Below the pieces are notes generated by a model. The model was given only the letters and a program-made list of their open reading frames with translations, had not been told where the DNA came from and ran no database searches. Shown piece by piece: positions 8,521 to 17,482 of a stretch of 53,462 nucleotides of DNA. The stretch is taken from the NCBI RefSeq assembly GCF_012912105.1, contig NZ_QMEA01000307.1:1-53462 (forward strand), in the 5' to 3' direction. The DNA comes from Brasilonema sp. UFV-L1. Its GTDB lineage: Bacteria; Cyanobacteriota; Cyanobacteriia; Cyanobacteriales; Nostocaceae. A program made the position numbers and the translations under genes. Position 1 is the first letter of the stretch. Each line of letters opens with the position of its first letter.

Positions 8521-9219
8521 CTAATACCCCACTGGATTAGGGGTTTGCAGTTGTCTTTCTGAATTTGGTGCTGTGGGGGGTACTGAGTTCGGCTCAATAG
8601 GTGCTGGCTCCCAAAAAATCATTCTATCGGGAGATGGCGATACAAACTTGCCGGGTGTACGTTCTACTTCTTGTGCCATTTTGTTTTTTAGCACCTCATT
8701 AGTCGTCATCAATTGGCGCTCATGACGTTGCAAGTTTTGCAACTTACGGTATGCTTGACTCCAAAGTTGTTGGGAATACACAGTCCAACCATAGACCACG
8801 AGGGTTACAGCTACCAACGCAAACGCCACAATTGAAGAGTAACGATGTAAAGTGCATAAGCGGAGTAACCAAAAAGGGACAGATTCAGCAGATGGCATCA
8901 TAGGGACAGCTGACGCTTTTTGTTTGCCTAGTTCGCTCACGGATGTTGTTGTGTGTTTATTGGTGCTAGAAGCTTCCTTTGTGAGTTGCTGAAAAGAAAC
9001 TGATTTTTTTGAGGAATGTCTTGGTTTTTGAGTGGATACTGGTGTAGATGAAGCAGGTAGAGTGACCTTTGGAGTGCTTAACTGCTTTGTCTGTGGGGTC
9101 TTTTCCGGTTCAGTGGACGCTTTTTTTTGGTGAGCAGAGCCACTTTTTCTGCCACTTTTCGCTGCTGTTCGGGACTGACTGCCCGTTGCAGAAACATTTG
9201 ACTTACGTGCAACAGCCAT
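8521..9219 (-). CDS. FtsL-like single-pass divisome protein (putative)
   Basis: A 232-residue protein with a long Ser/Thr/Lys-rich cytoplasmic region (about 1-120), one membrane helix (about 128-147, SSIVAFALVAVTLVVYGW), a heptad-like periplasmic helix (about 148-186, LQNLQRHERQLMTTNEVL) and a proline-rich tail. The membrane helix plus short coiled coil, directly upstream of ftsI on the same strand, is the architecture and position of FtsL. FtsL sequences are too diverged for certainty, and the long N-terminus is a cyanobacterial feature. It would link FtsI to FtsB/FtsQ at the division site. Confidence 0.6.
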   Translation of the reverse strand: MAVARKSNVSATGSQSRTAAKSGRKSGSAHQKKASTEPEKTPQTKQLSTPKVTLPASSTPVSTQKPRHSSKKSVSFQQLTKEASSTNKHTTTSVSELGKQKASAVPMMPSAESVPFWLLRLCTLHRYSSIVAFALVAVTLVVYGWTVYSQQLWSQAYRKLQNLQRHERQLMTTNEVLKNKMAQEVERTPGKFVSPSPDRMIFWEPAPIEPNSVPPTAPNSERQLQTPNPVGY

Positions 9220-9695
9220 AATTTTTTGGAATTAAGATACTTTAGTGTAGATGATTGTCTGTTTTTGCTCTTGCTATTATTGCCTATCGGACAATAACCA
9301 CAAATAACACCACTAATCCAGTCAATATATTGTGATAGGTAGGCACACCAATCTTTGCATCCCTAGGGAACATGGTTTCTTAAAGAAATAAGATTTCTTG
9401 ACAATTTTGGAATTGCCCCTGAATATCTTGACTGTTGAGGTATCGCATTTATAAAGTATGGCAACGCATTGCCACCATAAGCAAGAGTATGCAAATAAAA
9501 TCGGAATTTTTGCTATGATATCGCGCTCCATGACTTAATCTAGTAATGCTACCCTAAACAATTAAGTTGTTTGACAAAAAATTCAGGAATTTTGCTTAAA
9601 TCTGTGATCTCAAGTCACTTAAAAAAAAGCAACAAATAGGGTATCGTATTCAACAGGCTAAAATTGTTATTGCCGCAATTGGTGAAAGAGGAGTT
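9220..9695. other. Gene-free spacer between divergent ftsL-like and lipoprotein genes
   Basis: AT-rich, about 475 bases. It must hold promoters for both directions, but I see no convincing -35/-10 pair. A 69-codon minus-strand frame (9322-9531) has random composition and is not called. GAAAGAGGAG just before 9696 is the ribosome site of the lipoprotein. Confidence 0.5.
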
Positions 9696-9944
9696 ATGAA
9701 AATAAAAATCCTTAGTTTTGCATTGATTCTTGGTCTGGCTACAGTTCTTGGAGCCTGTGAGGGGGGCAGCGAAGCACCTGGGGGCGGTGCTGGAGGTGCT
9801 GCAACTTCACCTGCTGAACCAGCAGACACCGGCGCTACCCCTCCTGCTGGTGGTACAGCAACTACCCCTCCCGCAGCTGATGGCACTACAGCTACCCCTC
9901 CCGCATCTGCTACTACCCCTGCCAGCCCAACCAAGACTCCTTAG
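9696..9944 (+). CDS. Small alanine/threonine/proline-rich lipoprotein
   Basis: An 82-residue protein with a type II signal peptide (KIKILSFALILGLATVLGAC): the lipobox LGAC puts the lipidated cysteine at residue 20. The mature part is low complexity, with repeats of TPPA and ATTPPA type and no hydrophobic core, so it is probably an extended tether or spacer at a membrane surface. A strong GAGGAG lies just before the ATG. The antisense frame over the same bases is a shadow. No function can be assigned. Confidence 0.75.
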   Translation: MKIKILSFALILGLATVLGACEGGSEAPGGGAGGAATSPAEPADTGATPPAGGTATTPPAADGTTATPPASATTPASPTKTP

Positions 9945-10173
9945 ATAGGAGTTTCTCAAAACAACCAAAACAGTTTGTTGTAGCGCTCCTCACTACATTA
10001 GTTGAGTTGATATTCTCAGACTATAGATGTAGATCGCTATGTTTTGAGAGGGCATGAAGTTAGTCACGCTCACTAACAATTTCTCTTGGCCAACCCCTGT
10101 ACTCCGTTCCTTATCTGGAAAAGTGCCCAGGTATTAGTACCTGAGCTTGCCAAGTTTTTACAACAACTTCCTC

Positions 10174-10208
10174 AAGAAACCCGGTTTCACAGAGAAACCG
10201 GGTTTCTT
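10174..10208. repeat. Dispersed hairpin repeat (AAACCCGGTTTC family)
   Basis: A perfect 15-bp inverted repeat (AAGAAACCCGGTTTC and its complement) with a 5-base loop. The same GAAACCCGGTTTCTT words recur inside the MITE at 16319-16421, and a weaker form lies at 40663-40695. It could also end transcription of the lipoprotein gene. Confidence 0.7.
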
Positions 10209-10257
10209 GGCGCTTAAGCTGCTGGCAAGATAAAAATATGGGGACGCATGAATCCAT

Positions 10258-10382
10258 AAAAAACGGAGTCAGCCTTATTAGAACGAGTACTCGTGGGTGC
10301 CGACAGTGAAACTAGACAAAGGAGCCAGTCTCGTGCGCGGGTTAAGCGCGTTGAGAGACCTGGCGTGCTGACTCCGTTTTTT
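10258..10382 (+). ncRNA. Candidate structured RNA or leader element, unassigned family
   Basis: A 16-bp perfect terminal stem (10258-10273 with 10367-10382, ending in six T) closes a 93-base region that folds further. CGAGTACTCG (10284-10293) is self-complementary. GCCAGTCTC (10324-10332) pairs with GAGACCTGGC with one bulge, and GCGC...GCGC caps that arm. The whole looks like a multi-stem RNA ending in an intrinsic terminator. It stops 25 bases before the start codon at 10408, so it could be a leader that attenuates that gene. I could not match it to a riboswitch or sRNA class I know. A 25-nt core (10270-10294) recurs at 17417-17441 on the other strand. Confidence 0.5.
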
Positions 10383-10407
10383 ACCGAATTTTTCCACGGG
10401 AGGAAAA

Positions 10408-10725
10408 ATGAAAAGAGTGATAAAGTTTCTGATTTTAATTGTCTGTACTAGCATATTGGTGGGGTTAAGCAGTTCACAGGGAGCATCGGTCATGGCATTA
10501 CCACCAAAAGAAGATTTACCAGAAGAAATATTGCGGATGCAGATGATTACAGCAGCGCGATCGCCTGTTGATGGTCAACCCCTGAGTGCTGGAGAATACG
10601 CTCAATTGCAAGCTCAGTTGCAAAAAGTTCCCCCACCAAAACTTGACCCCCGCATTCGGGATCAAGTTTTTCTGATACGACTGCGTAAGACATTGCTTCA
10701 GCTTTTCCCGTTTTTAGATATTTGA
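10408..10725 (+). CDS. Small exported protein, cyanobacterial hypothetical
   Basis: A 105-residue protein with an N-terminal signal sequence (KRVIKFLILIVCTSILVGLSS, likely cut after about residue 30 near SVMA). The mature part is a short acidic-to-basic helical domain (EEILRMQMITAARSPVDGQPLSAGEYAQL...). It begins behind GGGAGGAAAA, directly after the structured element at 10258-10382, which is likely part of its leader or the terminator of a separate small RNA. I do not recognise a domain. It probably sits in the periplasm or thylakoid lumen. Confidence 0.65.
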   Translation: MKRVIKFLILIVCTSILVGLSSSQGASVMALPPKEDLPEEILRMQMITAARSPVDGQPLSAGEYAQLQAQLQKVPPPKLDPRIRDQVFLIRLRKTLLQLFPFLDI

Positions 10726-10928
10726 AGGGTATAGAAATTAAAAAATGACTACATCTTTCTAAATTCCGTATTCTACACCCAATGAAGATACTCTCTCCCC
10801 AAAGGTACTCCTTCCAAGGTACGATGACTATCCAGGGCAAAATTTGCGAAGAAATGTAAAGAATATAGATAGATGTTTGACAAAGCAAATTTACTTAGTC
10901 ACTTTATTCAACGAACGTAGGTAGCTCC

Positions 10929-13223
10929 ATGTCTATGACCACAATAGCCCCAGAACAGGTTAACCGCATTGTTTGGAATCAACATCAAGATCCGTTTGAA
11001 ATACTAGGTGCCCACCCCATAGAACAGAATGGTAAAAGCATCTGGGCTGTGCGAGCCTACCTACCAAGTGTGAGTCAGGCGTGGGTTATCCTTCCTGAGG
11101 AACGGAAGGAATACCCAATGGAAGCAGTGCATCATCCTCACTTTTTTGAATGCACGATAGAAACAACAGAACTGGCGAACTACCAGTTACGGATAAAAGA
11201 AGGGGAACACGAGCGAGTCATGTATGATCCTTATGCTTTCCGTTCTCCCCATCTGACTGATTTTGATTTACACTTGTTTGCAGAAGGTAATCATCACCGG
11301 ATTTACGAAAAACTGGGAGCGCACCCCACAGAAATCAACGGTGTGAAAGGTGTTTATTTTGCAGTTTGGGCACCGAATGCTCGTAATGTGTCAATCCTGG
11401 GAGATTTCAATAATTGGGATGGGCGCAAACACCAGATGCGTAAAGGACAGACAGGTATTTGGGAATTGTTTATTCCTGAAATCGGGGTAGGAGAGTGTTA
11501 CAAATACGAAATAAAAAACATTGAAGGACACATCTACGAAAAGTCTGATCCTTACGGTTTTCAACAAGAACCCCGCCCCAAAACTGGATCCATTGTCACA
11601 GATTTGAATGCCTACACTTGGGGTGACCAAGATTGGCTAGAGGTTCGGCGTCACACAGATCCCCTCACCCAGCCCATCTCAGTTTACGAAATGCATCTAG
11701 GCTCTTGGTTACACGCCTCCAGTGCGGAACCAGCCAAACTGCCCAATGGTGAAACACAGCCAGTAGTCACAGTTTCAGAACTGAATCCGGGCGCACGTTT
11801 TTTGACGTACAGAGAATTGGCAGAACGTCTTATTCCCTACGTTAAAGACTTGGGATACACCCATATTGAATTATTACCGATTGCAGAACACCCCTTTGAT
11901 GGCTCTTGGGGTTATCAAGTCACTGGGTACTATGCCCCTACCTCGCGTTTTGGTAGTCCAGAAGATTTTATGTACTTCGTTGACCAATGCCACAAAAACG
12001 GTATTGGAGTTATTGTAGACTGGGTTCCAGGTCACTTCCCCAAAGATGGTCATGGTTTAGCATTCTTTGATGGGACTCACCTTTACGAACACGCGGATCC
12101 CCGCAAAGGTGAACACAAGGAATGGGGTACTCTCGTATTCAACTACTCCCGTAACGAAGTCCGAAATTTCTTGGTAGCAAATGCCCTGTTCTGGTTTGAC
12201 AAATTCCACATTGATGGTATTCGCGTTGATGCTGTCGCCTCAATGCTGTATCTTGACTATTGCCGCGAAAATGGAGAATGGGTTGCCAACGAGTACGGCG
12301 GCAGAGAAAACCTGGAAGCAGCAGATTTTCTGCGTCAGGTCAATCACACTATTTTCAGCTATTTCCCTGGCGTTGTCTCAATTGCCGAAGAATCTACCGC
12401 ATGGCCGATGGTATCTTGGCCTACCTACACTGGAGGCTTGGGGTTTAACTTAAAGTGGAATATGGGCTGGATGCACGATATGCTGGATTACTTCAGCATG
12501 GACCCCTGGTTCCGCCAATTCCACCAAAACAACATCACTTTTAGCATGTGGTATCACCACAGCGAGAACTATATGCTGGCGCTGTCACATGATGAAGTGG
12601 TGCATGGTAAGAGCAATATTATCGGTAAAATGCCTGGAGATAGATGGCAAAAGCTCGCTAATGTGCGTTGTTTGTTTGCCTATATGTTTACGCACCCAGG
12701 CAAAAAAACCATGTTCATGAGCATGGAATTTGGGCAGTGGAGTGAATGGAATGTCTGGAGTGACTTGGAATGGCATTTATTCCAGTATGAGCCGCACCAA
12801 CAACTTAAAGAGTTTTTCAAAAGTCTCAACCAACTCTATCGCTCTGAACCAGCTTTGTACACTCAAGATTTTGCACGGGAAGGATTTGAGTGGATTGACT
12901 GTAGTGATAACCGCCATAGCGTAGTATCGTTCATTCGTCAAGACAAAGACTCCGATAACTTCGTTGTCACAGTTTGCAACTTTACGCCTCAACCTCATTC
13001 TCACTACCGCATTGGTGTACCCGAACCAGGATTCTATACCGAGTTGTTCAACAGCGATGCTCGTCAGTATGGCGGTAGCAATATGGGTAACTTAGGTGGT
13101 AAGTGGACAGATAATTGGTCAATGCACAATCGTCCATACTCGCTGGATTTATGTCTACCACCCTTGGGAGTATTGGTTCTCAAGTTAGATAAGAAGAAGA
13201 CAGCAGAAGTGATGGAAGAATAG
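10929..13223 (+). CDS. glgB: 1,4-alpha-glucan branching enzyme GlgB
   Basis: A 764-residue GH13 enzyme that cuts alpha-1,4 glucan and rejoins the piece by an alpha-1,6 link, making branches in glycogen. N-terminal carbohydrate-binding domains (about 1-105 and 125-225, with [22 protein letters not shown]) precede the catalytic barrel. Catalytic residues are visible: the nucleophile Asp in [15 protein letters not shown] (about 433), the Glu in SIAEEST (about 484) and the Asp in [10 protein letters not shown] (about 555). A C-terminal beta domain closes the protein. Length is standard for the family. It is a single gene; no other glg gene is next to it. Confidence 0.97.
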   Translation: MSMTTIAPEQVNRIVWNQHQDPFEILGAHPIEQNGKSIWAVRAYLPSVSQAWVILPEERKEYPMEAVHHPHFFECTIETTELANYQLRIKEGEHERVMYDPYAFRSPHLTDFDLHLFAEGNHHRIYEKLGAHPTEINGVKGVYFAVWAPNARNVSILGDFNNWDGRKHQMRKGQTGIWELFIPEIGVGECYKYEIKNIEGHIYEKSDPYGFQQEPRPKTGSIVTDLNAYTWGDQDWLEVRRHTDPLTQPISVYEMHLGSWLHASSAEPAKLPNGETQPVVTVSELNPGARFLTYRELAERLIPYVKDLGYTHIELLPIAEHPFDGSWGYQVTGYYAPTSRFGSPEDFMYFVDQCHKNGIGVIVDWVPGHFPKDGHGLAFFDGTHLYEHADPRKGEHKEWGTLVFNYSRNEVRNFLVANALFWFDKFHIDGIRVDAVASMLYLDYCRENGEWVANEYGGRENLEAADFLRQVNHTIFSYFPGVVSIAEESTAWPMVSWPTYTGGLGFNLKWNMGWMHDMLDYFSMDPWFRQFHQNNITFSMWYHHSENYMLALSHDEVVHGKSNIIGKMPGDRWQKLANVRCLFAYMFTHPGKKTMFMSMEFGQWSEWNVWSDLEWHLFQYEPHQQLKEFFKSLNQLYRSEPALYTQDFAREGFEWIDCSDNRHSVVSFIRQDKDSDNFVVTVCNFTPQPHSHYRIGVPEPGFYTELFNSDARQYGGSNMGNLGGKWTDNWSMHNRPYSLDLCLPPLGVLVLKLDKKKTAEVMEE

Positions 13224-13397
13224 ATCACTTTTGACCTTTTTTGAATTCAAAGTTCGCTGCCTGCCTTCGCTGCGCTAACGTTCAAAGTTCAAAATTAAGA
13301 ATCTTTTTTGAATTGATCAATGAGGGTCAGAACCCCCACCACAATCTTTGATTTGGTGGTCTTGAATTAGTGGTGAGTACAAGCTCCCACTAATTCA

Positions 13398-13490
13398 ATG
13401 AGCGAATTTTGAATTTTGAATTTTGAATTTGAGCCCGAAGGGCGAGTGACATCCTCCCCCGCTATAAAGACGCAAGAAACTTAGCGGGGG
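13398..13490. mobile_element. Remnant of a mobile-element end with hairpin
   Basis: AATGAGCGAA plus GAATTTTGAATT repeats, then GGGCGAGTGAC, then a perfect 9-bp hairpin CCCCCGCTA/TAGCGGGGG (13456-13490). The same order of words (AATGAGCGAA, TTTGAG, GCGAGTGAC) appears in the 218-bp insertion at 18911-19128. Subterminal hairpins of this kind are typical of IS200/IS605-type ends. No transposase is present. Confidence 0.45.
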
Positions 13491-13636
13491 ATTTCAAATT
13501 CACGGGGGTGGAAATTCAGAGAAGTCAACAAAAAAATGATCTCCAGGAAACATCTGCTTGGTTGTACGCGCTAAGGCGGACGCACTTGCGTTCGTTAAAA
13601 TTAACAATACTACCTGCAAAAATAGGACTCACAGTA

Positions 13637-14332
13637 ATGGTGACTCAACTGACATCTTCCAATCAAAAAGATATTATCTATCCCGAAAGCGACGGACAAC
13701 CAATGGCAGACAACACAAAGCAATTTGAATTGATTGTACTCATTAAAAAAAACTTGGATGTCCTGTTTGACAATGACCCCAATGTGTTCGTTGCTGGGGA
13801 CTTACTGTGGTATCCTGTTGAAGGTAATAACCTCATCCGTAGAGCACCTGATGTTATGGTTGCCTTTGGCAGACCAAAAGGAGACCGAGGTTCTTATCTA
13901 CAGTGGCGAGAAGAAAATATTCCCCCACAAGTGGTGTTTGAAATTCTTTCTCCCAACAATCGCGCTAAAGAGATGATCGCTAAATTTAAGTTTTATGAGC
14001 GCTATGGCGTGGAAGAATACTATTTGTATGATCCAGACACAGGTGAGTTGACTGGCTGGCTACGCTCTGGTGATGAATTAGCAGAGATTGAACAAATGAT
14101 AGGTTGGGTAAGTCCCCGTCTAAGTATACGCTTTGAATTGTCAGACGGCGAACTTCAGATTTATCGTCCTGATGGAGGGCGGTTTCTTAGCTATGTGGAA
14201 CTTGCTCACGAACAAGAACAAGCTGAAAATAGGGCAAAACAAGCTGAAGCTAGGGCAGAACAAGCTGAAGCTGAACTACAAGCGCTGCATACTTTACTTC
14301 AAGAACGAGGAATTCATCCAGACTCAATGTGA
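13637..14332 (+). CDS. Uma2-family (DUF820) putative PD-(D/E)XK endonuclease with coiled-coil tail
   Basis: About 231 residues. The core holds the family pattern: a Pro-Asp in an extended strand (RAPDVMVAFG), then VVFEILSPNNRAKEM with the conserved Glu, then KFKFYERYGVEEYYLYDPD. This is the Uma2 fold of cyanobacterial restriction-like nucleases whose role is still unknown. The tail is a coiled coil of QAEARAEQAEAE repeats. The open frame runs back to 13508, but I start at the ATG at 13637 (VTQLTSSNQ), where family similarity begins. Its stop overlaps the next start (ATGTGA), so it is probably translated with the pseudouridine synthase gene. Confidence 0.8.
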   Translation: MVTQLTSSNQKDIIYPESDGQPMADNTKQFELIVLIKKNLDVLFDNDPNVFVAGDLLWYPVEGNNLIRRAPDVMVAFGRPKGDRGSYLQWREENIPPQVVFEILSPNNRAKEMIAKFKFYERYGVEEYYLYDPDTGELTGWLRSGDELAEIEQMIGWVSPRLSIRFELSDGELQIYRPDGGRFLSYVELAHEQEQAENRAKQAEARAEQAEAELQALHTLLQERGIHPDSM

Positions 14333-15273
14333 ACAATTTTTATCTAGAAGTCAAACAAAACGCTGAACGCCTAGATCGTTACCTCTCCCAAGAATTACCA
14401 GAGTTATCCCGCTCACGCATTCAGCAGCTGATTGAACAAAGTCATGTCCAACTCAATGGTAATATTTGCATATCAAAGAAAATTGCTGTCAAAACAGGCG
14501 ATCGCATTTCCATAGAAATACCAGATGCTGAACCTTTAGAACTCCAACCAGAAGATATCCCTCTTGAGATTCTTTATGAAGATGACTCGTTACTTATCAT
14601 CAACAAAACAGCTGGGTTAGTTGTCCATCCTGCACCAGGTCATCAAGACGGTACTTTAGTCAACGCAATTTTAGCTCACTGTCCTAGTTTACCAGGAATT
14701 GGGGGAGTTCAACGTCCGGGAATTGTCCATCGATTGGATAAGGATACAACAGGGGCGATCGCAATTGCCAAAACAGAACAAGCCCATCAACATCTACAAG
14801 CTCAACTCAAAGCAAAGACAGCTCGGCGAGAATATCTTGGTATTATCTACGGTACACCCAAAACAGAAAGCGGTACAATTGACTTACCCATCGGTCGCCA
14901 TCCAGTTGACCGTAAAAAAATGGCTGTTGTTTCCATAGAACAAGGTGGAAGAGCTGCGGTGACTCATTGGCGAATCAAAGAACGCCTCGGTAACTATACA
15001 CTCATGCACTTCCAACTAGAAACCGGACGCACTCATCAAATTCGCGTTCATAGTACACATATAGGTTATCCTATTGTTGGTGATCCTGTTTATAGTTCTG
15101 GTCGTTCTGTTGGTGTGAATTTATCAGGTCAAGCACTCCACGCTTGGCGATTGAAGTTAGAGCATCCTGTCTCAGGAGAATCGATTGAAGTTACAGCACC
15201 TCCTCCCAAAGAGTTTACAACTTTGTTGGAAGTGCTCAGACGGCGAGTTGCTATTTCCCACTCTGGATACTAA
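14329..15273 (+). CDS. rluD: RluA-family 23S rRNA pseudouridine synthase (RluD-like)
   Basis: A 314-residue enzyme that isomerises uridine to pseudouridine in rRNA. An S4 RNA-binding domain (about 13-75, [21 protein letters not shown]) is followed by the catalytic domain, with the diagnostic [12 protein letters not shown] carrying the catalytic Asp137. Later conserved blocks include GRTHQIRVH. Order and length fit RluD, which modifies helix 69, but RluC-type activity cannot be excluded. It starts at a GTG overlapping the Uma2 stop and ends 4 bases into the convergent HEAT-repeat gene. Confidence 0.9.
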   Translation: MNNFYLEVKQNAERLDRYLSQELPELSRSRIQQLIEQSHVQLNGNICISKKIAVKTGDRISIEIPDAEPLELQPEDIPLEILYEDDSLLIINKTAGLVVHPAPGHQDGTLVNAILAHCPSLPGIGGVQRPGIVHRLDKDTTGAIAIAKTEQAHQHLQAQLKAKTARREYLGIIYGTPKTESGTIDLPIGRHPVDRKKMAVVSIEQGGRAAVTHWRIKERLGNYTLMHFQLETGRTHQIRVHSTHIGYPIVGDPVYSSGRSVGVNLSGQALHAWRLKLEHPVSGESIEVTAPPPKEFTTLLEVLRRRVAISHSGY

Positions 15274-16082
15274 GCATTCGCTTTTGCAATAGCGGCTGCT
15301 ACCTGATGAAACTTGCGCGGATCGCCTTCTGGTAGGGGTTGTTCCTGACGTTTACGAGCATAAAGCTTTTCAAGGGTTCCTTGCCAATCGATATCGAAGG
15401 CGCTAACTATTTGGGCTGTTTGCGTGTCTAGTACCTCGACGACATATTCCTGAATCTCTTTCTGTGCTAGCCAAATCCGAGCTATGATTGCTAAATTATC
15501 TTCCGATGCAACTTGGCTATCGAAATGTCTCAGGATTTGCATCGCCCAATCAGTGTTGGAAATAGCGACGGCGATCGCCAATTTCTCCAACCCATTCACC
15601 GCCGCATAACGCACCACCCATTCTGGATCTTGGGACACTTGCAGCAAAACATCTAAAGCTTGAGCCTGTGCAGGTTGAACTTGTTCTGACGGTAACTCTT
15701 CCCAAACGATTGTACCAAGTCCTCTGGCAGCTGCTCGGCGGACGCTGAAAGCAAAGTCATTTTTTGCCGCATCCAGCAACATCTCCAATCCTCGTGGATC
15801 ACCAATTCCAGCAAGAGCGCGAATTGCCCAAGCCCTTGCTCCATAATTGTAGCCATCCAGCAGTTCCATTAAAGGTTTTACCGCTGGCTTCCCGATCTGA
15901 ATCAGTCCTTCAACAGCTGCAACTGCTGCTCCAGGATTATTGTAACCCAATGCTGCAATTAGGGTTGGAATTGCTGCTTCCAGACGAGCAGCAGATAATT
16001 GTTCGACAGCTTCCAGTAAACGAGCAGAGGAGTCTGCTTCTTCAACAGCACGGATTAGGGTTTGGGCAAGATCAGCAGTCAT
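15270..16082 (-). CDS. HEAT-repeat phycobilin lyase-like protein (CpcE/CpcF/NblB group)
   Basis: A 270-residue alpha-alpha solenoid. HEAT-like units are clear: [60 protein letters not shown] and [18 protein letters not shown]. The words [23 protein letters not shown] and [11 protein letters not shown] are typical of proteins that attach or remove phycocyanobilin on phycobiliproteins, with CpcF the closest in my recollection. No phycobiliprotein gene is adjacent, so its partner cannot be inferred from context; an NblB-like role in phycobilisome breakdown is an alternative. Its end overlaps the rluD end by 4 bases. Confidence 0.75.
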   Translation of the reverse strand: MTADLAQTLIRAVEEADSSARLLEAVEQLSAARLEAAIPTLIAALGYNNPGAAVAAVEGLIQIGKPAVKPLMELLDGYNYGARAWAIRALAGIGDPRGLEMLLDAAKNDFAFSVRRAAARGLGTIVWEELPSEQVQPAQAQALDVLLQVSQDPEWVVRYAAVNGLEKLAIAVAISNTDWAMQILRHFDSQVASEDNLAIIARIWLAQKEIQEYVVEVLDTQTAQIVSAFDIDWQGTLEKLYARKRQEQPLPEGDPRKFHQVAAAIAKANA

Positions 16083-16318
16083 AAGTGATTCAATATTCCG
16101 AATTTAATAAATCAGCTGTTTTTGGTATCGTGGATAGCTGAAGACTGAACTTTTATATAGTTTGAGTTTTGTGCATTATCTTAATTTTAAACCAGCAAGT
16201 GCTGGCTCATACCGATTCAGAAAATGTTTGCGACAGATTACCCCACCCTCTCTTTTAACTGCGCTAAAATCTTTCTATTTCCGAACTCGCAGGGAGGGTT
16301 AGGAGAAGCAAAGGATAT

Positions 16319-16421
16319 AGGACTTACGCACCAAACCGGGTTTCTTTACGAAAAATCGTCATTTTAGCCATAAGTCTCTGTTTGTGAAACCCGGTTTCTT
16401 TCGTGTCTGTGCGTAAGTCCT
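16319..16421. mobile_element. About 103-bp MITE with AGGACTTACGCA ends
   Basis: A perfect 12-bp inverted repeat at the ends (AGGACTTACGCA at 16319-16330, complement at 16410-16421), with an inner inverted pair CAAACCGGGTTTCTTT / GAAACCCGGTTTC. GGATAT stands at 16313-16318 and at 16423-16428, which fits a 5-6 bp target duplication with one base of ambiguity. There is no coding capacity. Confidence 0.75.
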
Positions 16422-16466
16422 GGGATATTCATTTCTTTCACTTTGATAGCAGGATAGGGAACGTCT

Positions 16467-16712
16467 ATGAATATTCAGCTTGTCGAATCTTTAGCCAATG
16501 CAATACTAGCTTTGTCTCCTGAAGAACGAGAGTTATTAAACCAAAAATTAACACATCCATCGAATTGGCAAAACTTACGTTCAGCAATTTTAGCCAATGC
16601 TCAAGCCATTCAGCAACGGCGTAGTAGTCAACCCTTTGAACCGGATATTGATGAAATCGTTCATCAAATGCGAGAAGAAAGAGAGCAAGAGATGATGAGC
16701 TTAACACTATAA
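16467..16712 (+). CDS. Antitoxin-like small protein
   Basis: An 81-residue charged, helical protein with the N-terminal pattern VESLANAILALSPEERELLNQKL. That pattern is common at the start of cyanobacterial small proteins paired with toxins. The C-terminus (DEIVHQMREEREQEMM) is acidic/basic amphipathic. It is followed 36 bases later by a DUF6883 gene and then a DUF4926 gene, all on the same strand. I infer that it regulates or neutralises a partner, but no DNA-binding motif can be named. Confidence 0.55.
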   Translation: MNIQLVESLANAILALSPEERELLNQKLTHPSNWQNLRSAILANAQAIQQRRSSQPFEPDIDEIVHQMREEREQEMMSLTL

Positions 16713-16748
16713 TTCATCATTATCTTTTTAGGACTACTGTTTTTTCTA

Positions 16749-17081
16749 ATGCTGATTCCGAATGCAGAAAATGCAGTCGTTGATATTCGTAAACTACGTG
16801 ATTACTGTTTAAATCAAGAGCATGATAATGGAAAACACAAAGCTCGGCTATTCTCATCGAAACTGGGTATGACGGCTGATGATGCTGAACAATTGCGTCG
16901 AATTCTTCTAGAAATTGTCAAAACTCGTTCGGCTCGACTGGGAAGACAGGATGAGTTTGGACAACGCTACATCCTTGATTTCCAAATTGAATGGCAAGAT
17001 AGAAGTGGAATCATCCGGAGTGGCTGGATTATCGAACATGATTCTGATATTCCGAGATTAACGACTTGCTATCCTCTGTAA
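16749..17081 (+). CDS. DUF6883 domain protein
   Basis: A 110-residue protein matching the DUF6883 pattern I know: PNAENAVVDIRKLRDYCLNQEHDNGKHKARLF at the N-terminus, then a beta-rich half ending in WIIEHDSDIPRLTTCYPL. Proteins of this family are found as small single genes next to DUF4926, or as C-terminal domains of polymorphic toxins, which suggests a toxin-like or nuclease-like role; biochemical function is unestablished. Here it sits between the antitoxin-like gene and a DUF4926 gene, with 19 bases to the latter. No signal peptide. Confidence 0.75.
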   Translation: MLIPNAENAVVDIRKLRDYCLNQEHDNGKHKARLFSSKLGMTADDAEQLRRILLEIVKTRSARLGRQDEFGQRYILDFQIEWQDRSGIIRSGWIIEHDSDIPRLTTCYPL

Positions 17082-17100
17082 TATTTGGAGGTGAGATGAG

Positions 17101-17307
17101 ATGACAACCAATTCAGTCAAATTGCTTGATGTGGTAGCCTTGATGGTAGACCTTCCCGAATACAATCTGTGGCGCGGACAAGTTGGTACGGTGGTTGAGA
17201 TGTTGGCGGGTGGTACTGCTTTTGAAGTTGAATTTAGCGATCGCAATGGACGCACTTATGAATCAATTGGTTTGCGTCCAAATCAGATTATAAGGATAGC
17301 TGGCTGA
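17101..17307 (+). CDS. DUF4926 domain protein
   Basis: A 68-residue single-domain beta protein. The family pattern is clear: LLDVVALMVDLPEYNLWRGQVGTVVEML, then FEVEFSDRNGRTY and LRPNQIIRI. The fold resembles a small SH3-like barrel. DUF4926 genes are commonly next to DUF6883 genes, as here (19-base gap with GGAGGTGAG as ribosome site), and have been suggested as their immunity or binding partners; that remains inference. Probably the last gene of the three-gene unit. Confidence 0.8.
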   Translation: MTTNSVKLLDVVALMVDLPEYNLWRGQVGTVVEMLAGGTAFEVEFSDRNGRTYESIGLRPNQIIRIAG

Positions 17308-17375
17308 AAACCCTTGAGGAACAGGCACGTAGTGCCGTATTCCGTACTTTAGGCAAGGGCGGGGTCTTACACGTA

Positions 17376-17452
17376 AAAATTTTGGGCAGCCTTGTTTCGT
17401 TAATTAGTGTTCCAAGACGAGTACCCGTTTTAATAAGGCTGCCCAAAATTTT
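17376..17452 (-). ncRNA. Second structured element sharing a core with 10258-10382
   Basis: A perfect 18-bp inverted repeat (arms 17376-17393 and 17435-17452, inner part GGGCAGCCTT/AAGGCTGCCC) with a 41-base loop. On the minus strand the 25 bases from 17441 to 17417 match 10270-10294 at 23 positions, and the following bases keep partial similarity (GAAACAAGGC here, TAGACAAAGGAGCC there). It lies 69 bases after the DUF4926 stop and could also end that operon. Family unknown. Confidence 0.45.
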
Positions 17453-17482
17453 CGGGGACAATGCGTCGGATGAAAGCTGCAT

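Noticed and set aside
9322-9531. 69-codon minus-strand frame in the ftsL/lipoprotein spacer
   Set aside because: Random composition, no ribosome site, no relative.
10258-10382. The structured element as a simple MITE
   Set aside because: It has long inverted ends, but no target duplication flanks it, and internal stems are more elaborate than the two MITEs in this window; a mobile origin is not fully excluded.
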